Notes under the pieces: generated by a model
Databases searched by the model: none
What the model was told of the DNA's origin: nothing
What the model saw: the letters and a program-made list of their open reading frames with translations, nothing else
Program-made: the position numbers and the translations under genes
Source of the DNA: Petrosia ficiformis
Lineage: Eukaryota; Porifera; Demospongiae; Haplosclerida; Petrosiidae
Length of the DNA stretch: 64,000 bases
NCBI GenBank assembly: GCA_947044365.1
Contig: OX345636.1
Coordinates: 17,843,115 to 17,907,114, forward strand
Reading direction: 5' to 3'
Part shown: piece after piece, positions 22,455-33,408 of the stretch
Layout of the letters: every line of letters starts with the position of its first letter
Numbering within the stretch: position 1 is the stretch's first letter

Positions 22455-23560
22455 GGAAAAACTTGGCAAGTCATTATCAGTTGGTTTAGGTCGTGTTGAT
22501 GAAGTTCCCACAATAGGCCATTTCATTTGACGCTTTGCTTGATCAGACTTTCGTTTAAGAACATACGCATCAATTTTATCAAACATTTTTGTGCAATAGT
22601 TTAACGCCAAGGTAAAGGATGTACAATAATCACAGGTTCTTCATCTTCTAATCCACTCTCTTCACTAGACATTAATTCACTGCGAACAACTTTCAACCAT
22701 TTCTCCTTTTGTTCCTCGGTCAATTTAGAATTCCCTTTTATTGCACATTCTCTCTCCTTTTTTTCTATACAAAATTAATATCAATTCACACAAATTATAG
22801 CAACTAAAAGTTACCCGCACAACTCTTAAACGTTTTAAGATGTAATGTCTTTCCTCTTCTCTCCAACGATGCTTCTTCCACAACAGTTTTAAAATATCGA
22901 TAAGCAGCAGCTGGAAAAAAAATTGATAGAGCCTGTGGCAATTAAAAATGACATACCTCTGACTGTAGATGCATCAAAAGATGAATTTAATGACAATACC
23001 TCGGACGTTAACTTATCAACAACTTTGCGATTAGCTTGTGAATGAAAACCAACTCTAATATACAAATAGATGGTAAATACAAACTGAGTGACTATATTTA
23101 ATACATACCCTGGTGTAGTGTCCCAACCATCAAAACCTTCATCTTCATTTAAAAGAAGCCTTACTATCATATCATTTAACTTTAACTACACATGTAATAC
23201 ATCAAAGTAAAAACTTACCCTGACTAAAGACATTTGTTTACTTTTACGACCAGTTGGTGTTTCTCCACTAGAGCTAGCTCCACTAGAGCTATTTGAACTT
23301 GATGGACTAACAAAAGATGGATGATGTACAAATTAACAATTATATACATCTGAAAATTACATGCACACATATTCATCAACAATTTTAATTACTATAATTA
23401 ATTAATACAGTCTTACCTTATTTGTTGCAATTGCTTCGTACTATTTTTCAACTCTTCAATGGCCTTAGAGTTGTTTTCAATACTCTGACAAAGCTTTTCC
23501 AACAGACCTTTTACGTCACTTAATGTAACATCATCATTAGAGATTGGAGGTACTATAATA
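22455..23560 (-). pseudogene. CACTA accessory ORF (multi-exon, one in-frame stop)
   Basis: Read on the minus strand, GT-AG-bounded blocks encode a coiled-coil piece (VKGLLEKLCQSIENNSKAIE), a Ser-rich linker with GETPTGRKSKQM, VRLLLNEDEGFDGWDTTPG, HSQANRKVVDKLTSE, RYFKTVVEEASLERREER, and a final exon from LTEEQKEKWLKVVRSE through EEPVIIVHPLPWR to KIDAYVLKRKSDQAKRQ. A TAA at 22603-22601 breaks the final exon right after PLPWR while the same frame continues. HPLPWR followed by a Lys/Arg-rich tail is a pattern I associate with proteins partnered with tnp2-type transposases in invertebrates; function unknown, possibly DNA binding. Confidence 0.55.
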
Positions 23561-23564
23561 GGGC

Positions 23565-25837
23565 TTCATTCTGGTGTAAACTTCAAACGTCATAATTTTA
23601 CTAAGTATGTTGTTTGTACAAAATGTAATTCTCTTTATAACTATGATGATTGCCATCAAAAAAGGGGCAGTGTAGTAACAAGTACTAAATGTTCCTTTAA
23701 ACAATTTCAGAATTCATCTCTTTGTAATAATCAACTACTTAAATCTGTTGAGCTATCATCTGGTAAGAAACTTCTTTATCCTTACAAAGTTTATTGTTAC
23801 GGTGGGTTAAAAAATAGTTTGGAGAGACTGTTGCAACGACCTGGTTTTACTTCACTGTGTGAAAGATGGCGTACTAAACGTAGGATATCAGATGTTTATT
23901 GTGACATTCATGATGGAAGAATATGGAGAAAGTTCCAGCATATGGAAGGAATTCCCTTTTTAACTTTAGCTTACAATTACGCTTTGATGTTAAATATTGA
24001 CTGGTTTCTCCTTTTAAACATTCAATTTATTCAGTTGTTGCTGTATATTTAAGTATTATGAACTTACTGCAGGAAGAACGGATTAAAAAGGAGAATACCA
24101 TTGCTATTAGTCTGATACCAGGTCCATCTGAGCCATCTATAGACATTAACTCTTATCTAAAACCGTTAGTATATGAGCTTATTAGCTTTTGGGAAGGTGT
24201 TGAGCTTACAGTGAGAACATTTAATGGGGATTTGTCATCACGTGTTGTTAAAGCAGCTTTATTATGTGTGGCATGTGACCTGCCAGCAGGACGTAAGGTA
24301 TGTGGTTTCTTATCACACTCTGCAACATTAGGATGTTCACGTTGTCTAAAGGAATTCAATGGATCTATAGGACAGAAAGACTACTCCGGGTTTATACGGG
24401 AGACTTGGCCAAAGCATACATATACCAAACATATGGAAGCAGTACGAAAAGTTAGTCGATCAAAAAATAAAACAGAGAAAACTCTACGAGAAAGGGAAAC
24501 TGGATGTCGGTACTCTGAACTGTTTCGCCTTCCTTACTTTGATTCCATTACTATGTGTATAATAGATCCAATGCACAATGTGTTTCTTGGATCTGTCAAG
24601 CATTTATACAAGAACATTTGGCCAAAGCAGAACATCATTGATGATAAAGATCTACCCTTGATTCAAAGTCATGTAAATACAATTGTTGTTCCACCAAATA
24701 TAGGGAGAATTCCTCGTAAAATTGTTTCCGCATTTTCTTCACTGACTGCCGACGAATGGAAAAATTGGGCATGTCTTTATTCAATTATTGCTCTACATGA
24801 TGTGCTTCCCAAAGAGCATTTTGAGTGTTGGCGATTATTGGCTCTTGCTTGCCGTTATTTATGTAAGTGGTCTTTGACTTCTAATGATATTGAAATTATT
24901 GATATGCTATTAATAAAGTTTTGCAAATGTGTAGAACAATTGTATGGTAGACTAAGTGTGACTTCGAATATGCATTTACATGGGCATCTTAAGGATTGTT
25001 TGTTAGATTATGGTCCGCCAACTAGTTTCTGGCTGTTTGCATTTGAGAAGTTGAATGGAATTTTAGGAAGTACTCCAACTAATAATCGAAGTATTGAAAT
25101 GCAGTTTTTTAGCAGATTTCTTGAGATGACATACATTCACACTGTGGATTTACCTGAAACTTTTTATGCAGAGCTTTCACCATTGTTTCAAGCAATTATT
25201 GTTCCAAATTTAGTGGCTAGTAACACCAGAGTTCCATATGTCTTTCTTAATGCTGTTGAATCCAGTGAAGATTGGTCACTTTCATCTTGTAGTGGGCTTA
25301 CATTACCAAAAACCTCCATTCGAGAAGTCTTCAATGAAGCAATGCAGTCAGTTGTATTCAATATGTACAGCGTAATGTACCACATTAACATTAGTGTACC
25401 AGCCACCTTTCTGAAGTATTCATCCATTAAAATTTGTGATATTACTTACGGATCGACACTAGGAAGTATTCATAGCAAAATTGTTATGGTTAAGTGGCTT
25501 GATGCCTTTTTTGGTCCCTGGAAACAATATGCTGATAGCCCTGACTTTTTACATTCTCTTTATCATCCAACTTTAATTCAGTGCTTTTGTAAGCAGTCAG
25601 TCTGTGCTATTAAGCGGAGAATATAAAGAACATTTGTTTGCAGTTGTTTCATGGCTCTATCCGCATCCTCAGTGTAATTACTTTGGAAAACCAGTGTCAT
25701 GTTTTTTTGTACAATATTTTGATGACTTAATATCTTTGTGTGTCCCTGTACAACTTTTGTCATCTCCATGTTCATTTGCTAACACAAAAATTGACAATGA
25801 TTTTGTTCTTGCAGTAATACCTTTGTTTCAAATTTAG
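23565..25837 (+). pseudogene. tnp2-like (Transposase_21) CACTA transposase, frameshifted
   Basis: The N-terminal block from 23565 has a C-x2-C zinc element (VCTKCNSLYNYDDCH), then LERLLQRPGF and DVYCDIHDGRIW. Near 24010 a frameshift moves reading to the long 522-residue frame 24058-25626, with GPSEPSIDINSYLKPLVYEL, ALLCVACDLPAGRKV, CGFLSHSATLGCSRC, CRYSELFRLPYFD and CIIDPMHNVFLG. This order (GP-EP, LxC-CDLPA-RK, GxxGCxxC, MDxMHNLFLG-like) is that of the tnp2 transposase family of EnSpm/CACTA elements, whose catalytic acidic residues include the ID of DPMHN. A further shift near 25600 leads to EYKEHLFAVVSWLYPHPQ and on to about 25837. At least two frameshifts make it inactive. Confidence 0.8.
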
Positions 25838-26846
25838 TTTGTAATTATTAGTTCAGTTTCATCATTTTTTCAGTGTAGTTGTTATGATCGTATTTTTAAA
25901 TATTTCCTTTATTATTTCGTCATGATTATTTGTGATTTGAAACTGTCATTCACTATTATCTTCAGTTATAATATTACTATTTTCGTTAACAAATGTAAAA
26001 TGAAGCAAAATAATTATGTAAAGTTTATTTTGACTAGTTTCACATACATAAACACACACATAAAGAGTTTCACATTCACATATTCTTAGTAAACATGTCT
26101 AGATTGAATATTTTTTGGATCACTATGTTCCGATTTTGCTTATACTGTCAGTTAACCAATACATTATGTTTAACGTGCAGAGATTGTATTTTTATAAAAC
26201 GAATAAGTTGAAAACTACAAGGCCTATGAATGTGCATAGTTGATATATTTGTGTAATATCAGGTGCTGAGTTCTTAATCATTCTTTTGAAATTTCAATTA
26301 CGAGTAGCTGGCCATTTTGTAGTTATAATCATTTAGCTATCTTCATTTTGGTCCAATTGTCCAAATGGATAAATTTGGTGGATATTACTAATTGCATCAA
26401 TGAAAACATGTACAAATACACTCAGTATACAGGTGTAGATAGAACATTTGGTGGATTGATACATTTCCGTTTTGCAAGCTCAATTACTAGATATACTATG
26501 ATAAATATAGGTTTGTATGTACTGAGAACATTTAATTCATAATATCCTATCCTCCAGTTCTTGAATTTCATTGGGATTTTTTGTTACTGATAGATCAAAT
26601 TCCTGAAGTGGATATTTCAGGTAAAGGAAATGGAAAGTACACATGCATTAAATTTTGCAACATTGAATTTCAGAAAAATTTCAGGACTTCTGAAATGTAA
26701 ATATTGTTGTGGTGTTATTGTGCAACTATGACCTGGTACCCATTTTTATATTCATGTAACAAGTCATATTTAGACTGATTCAAACACATATTTTATAGAA
26801 TGATAGATTTATGTGTTCACAATATCCTTTTATTCATTTTACACAG

Positions 26847-26979
26847 GGTGAGTATTGTAATGATCTAATTCATCTGTGGCACGAGAAGCTGACAGAGTTT
26901 GGAGTACCACATGGAAAATCAGCTAGTTTGATAGCTACTCTTGGTGATCCTGTAAAGATAAGAAGTTAGCAAATAGCAG
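26847..26979 (+). pseudogene. Dynein remnant A, exon 5 with an in-frame TAG
   Basis: Encodes GEYCNDLIHLWHEKLTEFGV, then LIATLGDPVKIRS-stop-QIAG. TAG at 26967-26969 replaces a Trp codon in a motif conserved across axonemal dyneins (TGG to TAG). Donor GTACAA follows, leaving one base to join the next exon in phase. Confidence 0.88.
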
Positions 26980-27265
26980 GTACAAGTACCCTCTTTAGTT
27001 TGGAACTACATGTACAAACAATCTTTTTGCCTGAACCATTTTCATATAATTATCCTTCCAATTCTGTTTGTATATGTTTCAATCCATGGTTTCATTATTT
27101 ACAGTATACCCATGTATTAGCTCCTTGTGACGACATTAAACTACAATGTATACACTACATGTACATGTACATCACATATTAAGTCAGCACATTCTAATTT
27201 TGAGGTTATATCATGAGTTCGAACATACATGCACTTTACATGTACATGTTTCTTCAAAAAATGTA

Positions 27266-27466
27266 ACCCAAAAAGCATGTGAACAAGGTTGGGAGACTAA
27301 CATAGGACCCAAAATTAAACAAACCACTTCGATATAACCCTACATACGTACAGCTCTTTGTATTCTGCTGTATAGCGGTGTAAGTGCTTATGTACGGTTA
27401 TATGGAAGTGGTGTGTTGGGTCCTATGTTAGCTTCCCAACCCTGTTCACATGCTTTTTGGGTTTTG
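27266..27466. mobile_element. Palindromic foldback MITE, copy 1
   Basis: The left arm (AACCCAAAAAGCATGTGAAC ... ATATAACCCTA) and right arm (ending GTTCACATGCTTTTTGGGTT) are reverse complements over about 85 bases around a short centre (CAGCTCTTTGTATTCTGCTG). The same family occurs at 17545-17700, 37515-37830 and 37915-38130. Confidence 0.8.
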
Positions 27467-27548
27467 ATGTCCCTACATCTTTCATTTTTATTGAAAATGT
27501 TTTTTATTATTCTTGTAATAACATGTACATTTATATTGTTTTTTAAAG

Positions 27549-27661
27549 GTCTTCCTCGAGATAGTCTCTCTGTTGAGAATGGAGTGATCACACAGTTCTC
27601 AAGACGTTGGCCCCTCTTTATTGATCCACAAGGACAAGCTAATAAATGGGTGAAAAGCATG
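27549..27661 (+). pseudogene. Dynein remnant A, exon 6 (start of AAA5)
   Basis: Encodes GLPRDSLSVENGVITQFSRR, then WPLFIDPQGQANKWVKSM, the highly conserved entry to AAA5. Clean acceptor and GTACGT donor. No following AAA5/AAA6 exon appears downstream. Confidence 0.9.
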
Positions 27662-29186
27662 GTACGTATATGTTCATGTATACATGTACATAATACATGT
27701 ACATGTACATGTGGAATTGTTGTGTTTTAGCAGAAAGTATAAGGTGTATGGTTGTATAGTTCAGAGTTAGAAGATATCCTTTTCTTCATTTAAAACTTTA
27801 TTATGAACATCCCCATAATATTCATGATACAATGTAGATTCTTCTTTCTTAATGCTTATAAGAACATTTCAGCTCAAAGGCCTTCTTCAGTTACAGTATC
27901 AGTACATGTACGTACGTATGTGTACCTCTATGGAATTATTTTCATAATAATATGTCACCTTTTGTTTAGATCTGAATATCTACATGTATATGTATATGCA
28001 AGTCTATGTACGGTTCCTGCACATGTACATGTATAGTATGGCAAATATTTTTCTGGTAATAGTTCTACTGTAATGGTCACATACGTTGTATCAATAATGA
28101 CTACTGATTATATAATTTTATCAGAACAGCATAATAATTATGTATATTTATGTACATGTACAAAATGATAACTGATTTCTAACTCCATTACTATTCAATA
28201 CAGTATTTGCCTATTTGGTTACAGTGTACATGTTCCAAAACTGTTTAATACACATTTTATTAATAAAGATTGATTCCAGTATTGATTCAATGTCACTACT
28301 CATGTACATGTACATGTATTTCTTCTGCAATGGAAATATAGTGTACGTATTCCATTTCTTTTTTTTTTGCTACATTGTACATGTACAAATTGTACTTTGT
28401 ACAAACATAGTTTTCTCATCCACTAACAGGAAAAGAACAACAATCTTGATGTCCTCAAACTAACTGTACACGTACATGTAATTTGTCTTTTAATTACATA
28501 CAGTATGTGTATCTGTTCATGTACATGTATGTCACTTCATTTTATAATCCATCATTCTATGTGTGTACATGTATATATATATTAGGAATTCAGTGTTATA
28601 TTGTACATATAGCTAGCCACACTTTAACAGAGTGGTGCTGACACAAAAATCAAAGCATATTTGTGATTTAGTTGCATTCCTTTGACTACCTCAAAAGGAA
28701 ATGGCATTGCATACAGTGGTACAACACCACTCTTCAGCTTTTTAGCTATAGAACCCTGGGGGATTGTGTCCATGATGACCTTTAGTTGTATAATTATTCC
28801 TTCTTTTGATAATAAATATTGTTATTTTACAATGTACATGCATGTAACACAATTTACATGTATGTACATGTACATGTAGTTTCTATACATACTGTTGGCC
28901 TGTCAGAAACAATATCAAGATTACTGACAGATTTTAATGTCAGTTGTTTTCCTATTCAAAGTAACTGCTACTGTACCTCATTAACAATCATACATGATGT
29001 ACATGTACATGTACAGACTGTACCTGCTGCATGTGTAATGCAATTATTCAGTAAGCTAAATATCCCTGCATGTTTCTTCATGTCTATCTATCTACATGTA
29101 CATGTATGTACTCATCTTTGAACCTCTCTGCTTATCACCTAGATGGTTCCTTTATGTATATACATGTATATATATATATGTATAGC
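27662..29186. other. Non-coding, ACATGT-rich interval
   Basis: Contains many copies of TACATGTACATGTA and no exon I can support. It is the join between dynein remnants A and B. Confidence 0.6.
27867..27890 (-). ncRNA. Second degenerate hammerhead-like core
   Basis: Minus strand: CTGAAGA, A, GGC-CTTTGA-GCT, GAAAT. Same layout as the motif at 19484-19507 with a 3-bp stem II (one G-U). No stem III found. Likely a decayed end of a retroelement. Confidence 0.22.
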
Positions 29187-29299
29187 TTATAACACCCTAC
29201 GAGTGCTATATCAGATTTATAATCACCGAGCACGAGGGCCATAGGCCTGAGGGCGAGGTGATTATAATTCTGATATAGCTCGAGTAGGCGTGTTATAAT
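29187..29299. mobile_element. Foldback element with about 54-bp imperfect arms
   Basis: Starts TTATAACACCCTACGAGTGC and ends with its near-complement AGTAGGCGTGTTATAA. The two arms meet at GGGCC-ATA-GGCC. GC-rich centre in an AT-rich setting. Resembles in style the foldback at 757-890. Confidence 0.6.
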
Positions 29300-29490
29300 T
29301 AATATATTTCACGAAAGACAAAACCTTTGTTGATGTCTGATGCTTCTCCTACCTTTTTGTCGGCACTTTGGAGAAGGTAAGCGTTGTTTTCTTGTAGTCT
29401 GTTTCGACAGCAGGTTTTATATCTGAACACATGGTGCTATATCAGAAATATAAACCTGTGGTTTACTTTGATGTTTTGCCGTATCGGGAT

Positions 29491-29524
<34 letters not shown>

Positions 29525-29689
29525 CGTACTTGATTGATCTATCTGTATCAATCTTTTACCTTGTTTCCATTCATCCATATAGACTGTTCATCCATTTTTT
29601 TTCTTCCCAGACTTTCAAACAAGCTGGCAGCACTGTAATAAAACATACATGTATCAATGTTTATACCTCGTTTCCAGTCATCCATATAG

Positions 29690-29943
29690 TACTGGATGAT
29701 AATAAGAAACTTTGTTTAAGTAGTGGAGAGATTATCAAATTGACTGAAGTAATGACTATGATGTTTGAAGTACAAGATTTAGCAGTGGCTAGTCCAGCTA
29801 CTGTTAGTCATTGTGGTATGGTGTATTTGGAACCAAATATATTGGGGCTTAAACCATTTGTATCTTGTTGGTTAAAGACTTTACCAGAAGCTATTATGCC
29901 TCACAAGAATACACTTCAGTCACTCTTTGACAGATTTTTGGAG
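29690..29943 (+). pseudogene. Dynein remnant B, exon 1 (AAA2 core)
   Basis: Encodes VLDDNKKLCLSSGEIIKLTE, MMFEVQDLAVASPATVSHCG and MVYLEPNILGLKPF. The wording KLTEVMTMMFEVQDLAVASP is closest, from memory of the family, to DNAH1. Arg-to-His in SRCGM. A 27-base acceptor-side sequence (TTTCCA-TCATCCATATAG) is duplicated at 29555-29582 and 29663-29689. Confidence 0.9.
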
Positions 29944-30454
29944 GTATGATGATAGCATCCAGTATTGTACATAATTATCATTGTGTAGTACATTATTTTC
30001 AGTGTGCTGTGTATATCAAATACATGTACATGTATATGTAAATAATATGTACATAATTATACATGTACATATGTAATTAAACTATAACTAAATTACAAGT
30101 CTATTGCAATAACTATATAATTGAAAATTGGATGATAACAGGCACTTTTAGTTAGTTATACATCTAACCAGTGATGTGGAAACAGCCAATCAATCATACA
30201 GGATATTGTCTGATAGATCTAGCGAATGTCTGGTAAATTGAAACTAAACTGTATACAACCATATAGGGAGTAGGAGAAGAGTGATGAAAATAGGTCAAAA
30301 TGTCCGGTAGTCGGCTTAATGTTTCCACACCCCTGTATGAATCTAAACTAAATTATGACAAACTAGTCACACTATAACTATAAGTAAAAGTGGTCATTAC
30401 TCTCATATTAAAACACCGCTAATGTACAGAAGATACTGTATTATATTATACAAT

Positions 30455-31674
30455 CTATACCCGAGTGTAAATAGAAACGGGATCTCGCGACAGCTATGCG
30501 ATATACCGCGTGAAACCCGCGGGATCTCGTCTAACCCCGCGAATTATTCATATAATCCCGCCACACCCCTTCAAATCTCAACACAGATTGGACGGGATTT
30601 TGTCGAGGCGCTAACTGCAAGGTATGTGTTGTGATTTAACTGACTACCAACAAAGAAGATTTCTGAACATTTGCAGTACCAAAATAATTATAACTGGAAA
30701 GGTAGACCAAGACGAATGCTCTTACATTGCCGTCATTGTGTGTTGTGTTCGTCGCCGTCTTGTGTGGTTTGCATCTTTGCAATTGACAACGGATTTTTAT
30801 GAAGGGAGCATCCCAATTGATTCTCTGAAATCTTATAAATATACCCAGTTATACTATCACTGTAAGTTGAGACTGTCGAGTAGAGATAGCAACAAAACTG
30901 AACTGGTTGAAAAGTGGGCGTCGCCAGCGATCGTCGAATAAGGATACTCAGCTCGTGTTTAATGTGCTTTTACTTGAAGTAAATTGAAGAGCTGCTGCAA
31001 GTTCAAAGCTTTGTTAATATTATAAATTATAATTATATATATATAATAATTATATATAATTTATTTTTCATTATTAATTTTAATAAAATTTTAATTAAAT
31101 TAATTTAATTATTGAATGCAGCCAACTTCTTCATGTGCATGTAGAATCTGTTAAAAAGTAATATGTAAACAGACTAATTCAGAACACAGAGCTCACTCAC
31201 CTATATTTAATTAGCTGACAATCATTGTATTTTCACAATAAAAGGCAAAAAAAGTTTTCAAAGGAGTAAAGGTAACAGATATTAATACTACCATTCATGA
31301 ATAGGAAAGATGTGATTCTATATTTCAAGGTGGTTTGAACCTTCTTTGTCATCTTGGGAGTCCTGGCATTTGTGTCAGGATATCTAAGAGACCTGGTTTG
31401 TTTTATTCCACTGTACTTTATTTTCATGCTTTGTTAATTTCAAAACCACCATACATAAACAATTAATTAGCTGTAGACCACTAGAACACACCTTGTGGTG
31501 TGGTACAATTAACACTTCAAAGATCCCGCGGGCACTCGTTAAATCTCAATTAATCCTCTATAAAAGATTTAGCGTGCTTTCGCGAGATAAATTGAGAAAC
31601 GGCGGGATCTCGTTCAAATCCCGCTTAAGCTCGGCGCCCCGCGGGAATCCCGTTTACATTTTCACTCGGGTATA
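30455..31674. mobile_element. 1.2-kb TIR element with GC-rich subterminal repeats
   Basis: The left end TATACCCGAGTGTAAATAG and right end mirror (CACTCGGGTATA) form about 28-bp terminal inverted repeats with few mismatches, continuing AACGGGAT on each side. Inside each end are several CCCGCGGGATCTCG-type motifs, the most CpG-rich sequence nearby. TATA at both borders fits a TA target duplication. An internal plus-strand frame (30624-30941, starting MCCDLTDYQQRRFLN) has no recognised domain. It sits in the first intron of dynein remnant B. Confidence 0.75.
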
Positions 31675-31958
31675 CATGTATTAATACCTGTATCTGTATG
31701 TCTAAAGCCTTTTTAGCCACACCTATATGGAAGAAATGATGGCGACAAGGTAAAACCGCAACATGTATAAAGAGATTGTAGAATTTAAAAGTTAAATTTA
31801 CATGTACATTTACATGTCCTTAATTACTCTTATACAGTGCACTATACATGATTCATGTGCCTAGCATGCAAGCAAAAGGCATAGAAACAATTGGCAAACA
31901 AACATGTACTTCTTTGGATATGTATCTGTCAATAATAATTTTATTTACAATCTTTTAG

Positions 31959-32078
31959 CCATCTATCAAGTTTCTACGTAGTAAAGGAAAAGAGATAGTT
32001 GCTACAGTAGATGGAAACCTAACCATTTCTTTGACAAAGCTATTGGACTGTTTCTTCAAACGATTCATACCTAAAGAG
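31959..32078 (+). pseudogene. Dynein remnant B, exon 2
   Basis: Exactly 40 codons: PSIKFLRSKGKEIVATVDGN, then LTISLTKLLDCFFKRFIPKE, the helical region between AAA2 and AAA3. Clean TTTTAG acceptor and a GTTTGT donor. Confidence 0.88.
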
Positions 32079-32671
32079 GTTTGTACATTGCATATACATG
32101 TACAGGAAAATTGTGTACTGACTGTGATGCAATATTACATGTATGTACTCCTTACATATACATGTACATCTTGTATGTACATGTACATTGTATATAATTA
32201 CGTGTACATAATACAGTACGTATCATAATGATTATGCATTTACATGTACATGTATGCTCAATTACAAAATACATGTACATGTGCATTTGTGTTGTTTTTG
32301 TTTTTTTTTTGCGAAAATTGACTGTTTTGAGTTTAATTTTTATGTTTACAATACATAGTACATGTACTTGCTGTTGGGCTATTTGTCACTACCCAAGGAA
32401 ATCATCAGATACCAACTTCAGTGGCTTCCTACATATACACATACATACATGAGTATGCAGTTATGAAACAGTAGAACATACACAATGTACCTGTACGCAA
32501 AATTATTTACCTACATGTACAAACTTCAATTTTTTTCAAACACGGTTACACTTGTCTATCTTCATTACATTGTCATTAATTACACATATATGTGTTATGT
32601 ATAATTTTCATATATGCAGGAATACTTGTACATATATGTCATTATTACTAAATCAACTTGTGTCTTTCCAG

Positions 32672-32939
32672 GGTGAGAGTATTGCCAAAGAAAAGCTCCA
32701 AGCAATTGTTAAACTAATAGAGCCATTCTTTCTGTTTTCTCTTGTATGGAGTATAGGAGCTACTTGTGATGGACCCTCCAGACAAAAATTCTCTGTGTAC
32801 TTGAGGGAGAAATGTAAGACAGAGAACATTTCCATGCCATTTCCTGAGGATGGTTTGGTTTATGATTATAAACTTGATGATGGAGGAATTAGTCAGCCAC
32901 CAAAAGGAGATGAAGAGGAGAAAAAAATCTAAGAAGAGG
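32672..32939 (+). pseudogene. Dynein remnant B, exon 3 with a homopolymer frameshift
   Basis: Encodes GESIAKEKLQAIVKLIEPFF, FSLVWSIGATCDGPSRQKFS and MPFPEDGLVYDYKLDDGG. A seven-A run then leads to TAA at 32930-32932. Removing one A would give an open frame into the next exon, so this could be an allele, a mutation or a base-call error. Confidence 0.87.
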
Positions 32940-32949
32940 GTAGGAATTT

Positions 32950-33360
32950 GATGACATGCATGTACATGTACCATGTGGACACAATCATGTACATGTAAAT
33001 ACAGTACATACATGTATAAATACATGTACGTGTAGAATCATGTACATGTAGATACAATACATACATACATGTATATAGTATATACATGTACATGTAGAAT
33101 CAGCGTACATGTAGATGCAATACATACATATATACATGTACATGTACATGTAGATACAGTACATATACATGTACATGTACAAATGGAATCATGTCCCTGA
33201 ATCATGACTTCATGTATATGTACATGTACATACATGTAGATACAATACATTATGTATAGATGTACAGTTGTACATGTACATATAGAATCGTGTACTTGTA
33301 CTATTTGTAGATACATATCATTTTTGTACATGTAGATATAGTACATACGATGTATACATG
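32950..33360. repeat. Degenerate minisatellite built on ACATGTACATGTAGA
   Basis: Repeating units of roughly 40-60 bases combine TACATGTACATGTAGAATC and AGATACAATACATAC. It lies in the last intron of dynein remnant B. Confidence 0.75.
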
Positions 33361-33408
33361 TATAATCTGTTATAAATCTGCGTTAAAATTCTTCATTTTT
33401 CAAATTAG

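Larger units (their letters stand above)
22455..25837. mobile_element. CACTA/EnSpm-like DNA transposon with divergent ORFs (decayed)
   Basis: A plus-strand tnp2-type transposase (23565-25837) and a minus-strand multi-exon accessory gene (23560-22455) diverge from a point near 23562, inserted in an intron of dynein remnant A. Both carry frameshifts or stops. I could not define the terminal inverted repeats or a 3-bp target duplication, so outer limits are the coding limits. The flanks 22190-22450 and 25838-26720 are non-coding. Confidence 0.75.
19978..27661 (+). pseudogene. DNAH1-like: DNAH1-like dynein heavy chain remnant A: AAA4-stalk to AAA5
   Basis: Six exons with GT-AG borders encode consecutive parts of an axonemal inner-arm dynein heavy chain: 19978-20051, 20263-20349, 20405-20595, 21138-21269, 26847-26979 and 27549-27661. 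Protein similarity (GGLADEKIRWAE, LIATLGDPVKIR, LPRDSLSVENGVI) best recalls DNAH1 from family knowledge. Dynein heavy chains are ciliary ATPases of more than 4,000 residues; nothing before AAA4 or after early AAA5 is present in this block. Two nonsense codons hit conserved positions: TGA at 21258-21260 (Gly in AYLGAFTG) and TAG at 26967-26969 (Trp in the IR-x-W-x-IAG segment). Visible splice sites between exons 1-2 and 3-4 also leave mismatched phases. The block is therefore a pseudogene. A CACTA-like element and a MITE occupy the 5.6-kb intron 4. Confidence 0.85.

Noticed and set aside
22100..26720. Terminal inverted repeats of the CACTA-like element
   Set aside because: Similar TTCTGAAATGT sequences near 22195 and 26690 are in direct, not inverted, orientation and do not start CACT.
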